64,000 nt of DNA from Levilactobacillus wangkuiensis. Its GTDB lineage: Bacteria > Bacillota > Bacilli > Lactobacillales > Lactobacillaceae. The translations under genes and the position numbers were made by a program. Numbering within the stretch: position 1 is the first letter of the stretch; each line of letters opens with the position of its first letter. The DNA is taken from the NCBI RefSeq assembly GCF_016861605.1, contig NZ_BOLM01000003.1, forward strand, positions 62,001 through 126,000, given 5' to 3'. Positions 60,273 through 64,000 of this stretch are shown piece after piece. A model generated the notes under the pieces. It worked only from the letters and a program-made list of their open reading frames with translations. It was not told the DNA's origin and ran no database searches.

Positions 60273-62024
60273 ATGCTTTTAGTTGCACTATTTGGTACCC
60301 TGACCGCACTGGGCATGACCATTCTGGCCTGCATTCAGCGGCCCACCCGCTGGCAGTTACTGGTCAGCACCTACGTGATCTTTTACCTGGTCGCGCTAGG
60401 CATCGTCTTCAGCTCACTTCCCAGCAAGACGCCCGCCAGCCTGATTGGCATGAACCTGATCTACGGCATCCTCTACCTGCCCCTGCTCCTCATCAGCAGT
60501 CCCCAGGCCAAGGTGGAAGTCGAGCGGAAGGCCAAACGCCCGCGTAATCTTTTTGAACAGAATTTTAATTTTCGCCTGCCACGCATCAATTTTGGCACAA
60601 AACTGGCCGCTGGTGTGCTGGCTGTTTTAGTCGTCCTCGGCCTGTTCGGATCCTTACAAACCCGCTTTGGCGTCAAGGCCGTCTACAATTCTCTGCGCAT
60701 CAAGACGGTGAAAACGGCGCCCCTGCTGGACAAGAACGCCACGCCGATTGCCATTTCGCCCAAGACCGTTCGTAACAAGATGAACAAGGCGATGAGCACC
60801 GTGCCCAACACCTCCTACTACAAGCTGGGCGACCTGCAAACGCAAGTCGTGAAGGGCAAGACCGTCTACATCGCGCCGGTCGAGTTCGATGGCTTCTGGC
60901 GCTGGCAACGGGCCCGCAACACGCCAGGATACTTCATCATCGACGCCACCAACGTTAACGCCGAACCCCACTTCGTTAAGCAATCCATGAAATACACCCC
61001 GAGCGCCTACCTCTTCGACGACGCGCAACGGGTCATTTACAACCGCTTCCCCAGCTGGGTTCAGGAAGGCCAACCCCAACTCGAGGTCAATGACCAGGGT
61101 GAACCCTTCTTCATCCAAACCGTCTACAAGGCCCGCGGCGTTTCCCGGCGAATCAACTACCGCAGCCTCCACGTGGTCGTGTTAAACGCCAAGACCGGCG
61201 CCACCCACCTCTACACGGCGGCCGGTGCGCCCGCATTTATCAACGAATCGATTGCCTCCTCGACGGCCGCGGAAATGAACCAGATTTTCGGTCGTTACGG
61301 CAACGGGTTCTTCAACGCCTACTTCAACAAGACCGGCGTCAAGCTCCCCAACAGCAACGGGACCGAGGATGGTGTCACCCCCGTCGCCGACAAGCACGGC
61401 AACATTTCCTACTTCAACGACTTCACCTCGCCCAAGACCAGCGCCGACTCGACCATGGGTTACTCCATGATCGACGCACGGACCGGGACACTGACCTACT
61501 ACACCGGTAAAAATATCGGGGTCATGGACAGTGATGGGGCCAAAAAGATTGCGGAAAAGGAATATGTCGCCCAGAAATGGTCGGCCACGATGCCAATTAT
61601 GTACAACATCGACGGCACGCCGACCTGGGTTGTTTCCCTGCTAGACTCCACCGGGGCCTTCCGGAGCTACGCCTACATCAAGGCGGCCGACCAGAGCGTC
61701 AAGGCCTATGCCACTACGGCGGCCCAGGCGCTGGACCAATACCGCGTGCAACTCGCTGCGGCCGGCTCAACGGCCAGTTCCACCGCCACCAAGCTGACCA
61801 AGGTCAACGGGATTGTCACCCGAGTCGCCATCGTGCCCAACGGCAGTACCCAAAGCGTGCTGTTCGCCATCAAGGGCAACGATTACCTCTGGTCGGTCGG
61901 CACCGGCGACTACCCCAAAGCGGCACTCCTCAAGGCCGGCGACCAGGTCAAACTGACCGCCAACGTCAACAAGCAGGCCAAGACCGGGACCGTGCAGTCG
62001 TTTAAGAATGAGACGTTTAAATAG
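60273..62024 (+). CDS. Multi-helix membrane protein of unknown function
   Basis: A 583-residue protein. The first 90 residues hold three membrane helices (LLVALFGTLTALGMTILAC, WQLLVSTYVIFYLVALGIVF, SLIGMNLIYGILYLPLLLI), then a cytoplasmic loop, a fourth helix near 115-135 and a large extracytoplasmic part of about 440 residues with PepSY-like features (GYSMIDARTGTLTYYTGKN, DGTPTWVVSLLDSTG). A final OB-like segment (VNGIVTRVAIVPNG...) closes it. ATG 60273 follows AAAGGAG; an upstream in-frame extension lacks a site. High GC contrasts with the preceding patch, marking its right border near 60.1 kb. Confidence 0.7.
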   Translation: MLLVALFGTLTALGMTILACIQRPTRWQLLVSTYVIFYLVALGIVFSSLPSKTPASLIGMNLIYGILYLPLLLISSPQAKVEVERKAKRPRNLFEQNFNFRLPRINFGTKLAAGVLAVLVVLGLFGSLQTRFGVKAVYNSLRIKTVKTAPLLDKNATPIAISPKTVRNKMNKAMSTVPNTSYYKLGDLQTQVVKGKTVYIAPVEFDGFWRWQRARNTPGYFIIDATNVNAEPHFVKQSMKYTPSAYLFDDAQRVIYNRFPSWVQEGQPQLEVNDQGEPFFIQTVYKARGVSRRINYRSLHVVVLNAKTGATHLYTAAGAPAFINESIASSTAAEMNQIFGRYGNGFFNAYFNKTGVKLPNSNGTEDGVTPVADKHGNISYFNDFTSPKTSADSTMGYSMIDARTGTLTYYTGKNIGVMDSDGAKKIAEKEYVAQKWSATMPIMYNIDGTPTWVVSLLDSTGAFRSYAYIKAADQSVKAYATTAAQALDQYRVQLAAAGSTASSTATKLTKVNGIVTRVAIVPNGSTQSVLFAIKGNDYLWSVGTGDYPKAALLKAGDQVKLTANVNKQAKTGTVQSFKNETFK

Positions 62025-62103
62025 GCCCTTTCTCAATAATCTGAATCGGATTAACGTCAATTGTTTTATCGATTGACAGGAAGACGCAATGAGGTGAGTA
62101 ATC

Positions 62104-62373
62104 ATGGATAAGCAAACAACCCTAACCATTCGTCTCAACCAGGATGTCAAAAAAGCAGCTCTCAAAGTTGTGGCTGATATGGGACTCGACATAGACACGG
62201 TCATCAACTTATTTTTAGCCGAGCTTGTGCGCACCAACCGGTTGCCTTTCAACCCAACCGGACCAGGCTTTCCGACTATTTGGCATGATGATCCACGAGA
62301 AATTGCTACCTTTAACCAAAGCATTGGTTTAGCCGATGACGGGAAAAATTACGGTCATGAGCTATCTGATTAA
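62104..62373 (+). CDS. RelB/DinJ family antitoxin, orphan
   Basis: An 89-residue protein with the ribbon-helix-helix start of RelB/DinJ antitoxins (QTTLTIRLNQDVKKAALKVVADMGLDIDTVINLFLAELVRTNRLPF). The tail is acidic (DDPREIATFNQ...). In a working module a YafQ/RelE-type toxin gene should follow directly; instead a terminator comes 20 bp later. So it is either an orphan antitoxin or the rest of a pair. GAGGTGAGTA precedes the ATG. It could still autorepress or neutralise a toxin encoded elsewhere. Confidence 0.85.
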   Translation: MDKQTTLTIRLNQDVKKAALKVVADMGLDIDTVINLFLAELVRTNRLPFNPTGPGFPTIWHDDPREIATFNQSIGLADDGKNYGHELSD

Positions 62374-62391
62374 CAAATTATCTGAGTATTC

Positions 62392-62432
62392 AAAATGGTG
62401 TCACCCACAAAAATCGGGTGACACCATTTTTA
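62392..62432. terminator. Bidirectional terminator
   Basis: AAAATGGTGTCACCC pairs with GGGTGACACCATTTT. It serves the antitoxin gene and, from the other side, the monooxygenase gene with its repeat. Confidence 0.92.
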
Positions 62433-62530
62433 CGTTAATATTCACACCAATTAAATCATTCATGTGGTCAAGTCACGGTGGGCTAAACCCGTATCAGCCG
62501 CAGAGCTGGGAAAACTGGACTGACTAGGGC

Positions 62531-62715
62531 AGTGTCAGTGACCAGAGGCGAATCAAAGTGCCTGGCTGTGTCGGTGGGCTTGGCTGAGGTATTTTCTCAG
62601 CCTAGCCCACGGGACAACCTTTGAGACCGCCCTTTGGCTCAAAGTTGAGGTGGAAGCCCGCCCTTCGGCTGGAACCGACCCCACAGCAGGGCACTTTGAA
62701 TCCGCCGCCGGGAAC
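62531..62715 (-). repeat. Type-1 structured intergenic repeat
   Basis: Closing stem GGCGAATCAAAGTGCC with GGCACTTTGA-ATCCGCC; CAAAGTGCC/GGCACTTTG replaces the CAAGGTGCC/GGCACCTTG of the 931 copy with a change on both arms. Internal arm GGCTGAGGTATTTTCTCAGCC. It begins 49 bp after the 62764 gene's stop, and the terminator at 62392-62432 follows. Confidence 0.88.
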
Positions 62716-62763
62716 GGAAACGGCCAGGCCCAGTTTTCACCAGCCCAGAGGCAAGTACGCGGT

Positions 62764-63438
62764 TTACTCCGCCGTAAATGCTAGGCCACCGTGATTGACC
62801 AAGGTGTCGCCCGTCAAAACGGTCGCATCCGCCGTCTGAATCAGCGGCTGGGCCGCCGCTTGATACTGCTTGAATCCAGCCGTTTGGCAATGGGCCTTGA
62901 ACGCCGCCAAATCCTGGTAAACCGTGAAAATCACCCACTGATCTGGCGCATCCACAACCTGCCCCACGGCACCGACCTGCAGACCCGGTTCGGCCGCCAT
63001 GGCCGCCTGTAAATACGGCACCACCACTGCCTGATAGGCCGCCGTCTGTCCTGGCTGTACGGTTAATGCCATCAGCTGAATAAAGGCTTCATTCGCCGGA
63101 TTACGGTATAGCGGTTGCGACTGTTCCAGCAGCAATTTGGGCGTCAGGTTCACGACCGTTTGCTGGGTCACAGCCCGTTTAGCTACCGTCTGAAACGCGG
63201 CGAACTGCGGTGAGTGCGCATGGATTTCATAACTGGCAGCATCGCGATACACCTCAATCACCCGGTTGTGCAGTCCGGCCGGGTCCACGTGACTCGTGTA
63301 CATCGCCAACGTCCCCGGTTCATTTTGAATCGACGTCGTTAAATTTTGGGTGCCCACTGCGACAAAGTTTTCCCGTTCCACCGCGGTAATTTCTAACTTG
63401 AATAAGCGAAACAGGGGTACGACTGATTGCTTGGTCAT
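62764..63438 (-). CDS. Double antibiotic-biosynthesis-monooxygenase (ABM) domain protein
   Basis: A 224-residue soluble protein with two ferredoxin-like ABM units: FVAVGTQNLTTSIQNEPGTLAMYTS...VYRDAASYEIHAHSPQFAAF (about 25-85) and AAYQAVVVPYLQAAMAAEPGLQVGAVG...VYQDLAAFKAHCQTAGFKQY (about 130-200). Single ABM proteins are quinol monooxygenases or heme-degrading enzymes, usually dimers; here the two halves are fused. The actual reaction is unknown. It starts 15 bp after the acetyltransferase gene and is probably cotranscribed with it. Confidence 0.8.
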   Translation of the reverse strand: MTKQSVVPLFRLFKLEITAVERENFVAVGTQNLTTSIQNEPGTLAMYTSHVDPAGLHNRVIEVYRDAASYEIHAHSPQFAAFQTVAKRAVTQQTVVNLTPKLLLEQSQPLYRNPANEAFIQLMALTVQPGQTAAYQAVVVPYLQAAMAAEPGLQVGAVGQVVDAPDQWVIFTVYQDLAAFKAHCQTAGFKQYQAAAQPLIQTADATVLTGDTLVNHGGLAFTAE

Positions 63439-63453
63439 CTGCTTGCTCCCTTT

Positions 63454-64000
63454 CTACAGCGACTTGAGTGCGGGCAACGGCTTGATGACGCGCGCGGGCA
63501 CACCAGCCACCACCGTGTTGGCCGGCACATCTTTGGTCACGACCGCCCCGGCACCAACTACGACGTTGTCACCGATGTGCACGCCACCAATCACGGTCAC
63601 GTTGCCACCAATCCACACGTCGCTGCCAATCGTAATCGGCTTGGTCGTCGTAATCAGGTAGCGACTGCCATCCGGCCGCACGCCGAACCGCTGCGTCGCG
63701 TCCAACGAGTGAGCGCCACAGTACAGCTTCACGTCCGGCGCAATAACGACCCGGTCGCCCAGGGTGATACGGTTGGAATCCTGAAACGTACAGTTACCGT
63801 TGATAAATACATCATCGCCAACCGAAATGTGGGCCCCATAGACCGCGCTAAACGCCCCATTGATTACGAAGCGTTGCCCGGTTTTGGCAAAGAATTGTTG
63901 CATGGCATCAGCCCGTTTGGCGGTGTCCTGACTGGTATTGATCACTGAAAGCAGACGCTTCCCCTTGGCAATCATTCCCTGCAGTTCGAGATCCCGGTAA
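63454..64000 (-). CDS. Maltose/galactoside O-acetyltransferase-like protein (5' end off window)
   Basis: At least 181 residues are in the window. The frame stays open to the right edge (YRDLELQG before an internal Met at 63975), so the true start lies outside. The N-terminal Mac-type helix segment precedes a left-handed beta-helix of hexapeptide repeats (ISVGDDVFINGNCTF, RITLGDRVVIAPDVKLYCGAHSLDA, ITIGSDVWIGGNVTVIGGVHIGDNVVVGAGAVVTKDV). His in GAHSLDA is the catalytic base of this family, which transfers acetyl from acetyl-CoA to sugars. The sugar is unknown. First gene of an operon with the ABM protein. Confidence 0.85.
   Translation of the reverse strand, partial: YRDLELQGMIAKGKRLLSVINTSQDTAKRADAMQQFFAKTGQRFVINGAFSAVYGAHISVGDDVFINGNCTFQDSNRITLGDRVVIAPDVKLYCGAHSLDATQRFGVRPDGSRYLITTTKPITIGSDVWIGGNVTVIGGVHIGDNVVVGAGAVVTKDVPANTVVAGVPARVIKPLPALKSL

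Noticed and set aside
1-64000. tRNA, rRNA and intact insertion sequences
   Set aside because: I looked for cloverleaf-type sequences ending in CCA, rRNA motifs and transposase frames and found none that hold up.

Overview
The window is chromosomal DNA of a Gram-positive, roughly 50% GC member of the Lactobacillaceae. This rests on the cell-surface complex (csc) clusters with WxL, DUF916/DUF3324 and LPQTxE-anchored proteins, the DUF5776 surface proteins, an oleate hydratase, an OatA-type O-acetyltransferase and an OpuC osmolyte transporter. A Levilactobacillus-like species is my best guess; the species cannot be fixed from the sequence alone.

Layout. 0-7 kb: an edge-truncated NAD(P)-binding protein, an opuCABCD operon for glycine betaine/carnitine/choline uptake, and a polytopic transporter. 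7-14 kb: four secreted DUF5776 proteins, two of them a recent tandem duplication. 14-16 kb: a Crp/Fnr regulator divergent from a two-gene unit, with a perfect FNR box between them. 16-30 kb: three consecutive four-gene csc operons (cscB-cscA-cscD-cscC) on the minus strand, each with its own consensus promoter, a long leader and a hairpin after cscB. 30-51 kb: housekeeping and stress genes, including an SDR, a tautomerase, a short UvrA paralogue, YagU, MarR, a PadR/HAAS-DUF4097 pair, cytidine deaminase, signal peptidase I, oleate hydratase, an SLAP-like protein, OatA and adenosine deaminase. 51-56 kb: a tandem repeat array, a recombinase-like protein that seems to lack its catalytic residues, a polysaccharide deacetylase, a 30-residue membrane peptide and an L,D-transpeptidase. 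56-60 kb: an AT-rich accessory patch with gene fragments (one an FRG domain) and two secreted proteins. 60-64 kb: a membrane protein, an orphan RelB/DinJ antitoxin, a double-ABM protein and an edge-truncated acetyltransferase.

The most unusual feature is a family of GC-rich, highly structured intergenic repeats of about 185-220 bp. I count 17 near-complete copies plus one fragment, in three subtypes. The closing stem differs between copies with matching changes on both arms, so the fold rather than the sequence is kept. Copies lie either just after a stop codon, usually before the next terminator, or upstream of a gene in the opposite orientation. In all 14 separate loci the same end of the element faces the nearest gene. 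The family is absent from 5.4-32 kb (surface-protein island) and from 54.7-62.5 kb. I do not recognise it as a named RNA or transposon family.

Together the genes describe a cell investing heavily in its envelope: extracellular complexes, peptidoglycan modification (OatA, deacetylase, L,D-transpeptidase), export (signal peptidase) and osmotic or fatty-acid stress defence (OpuC, OhyA).
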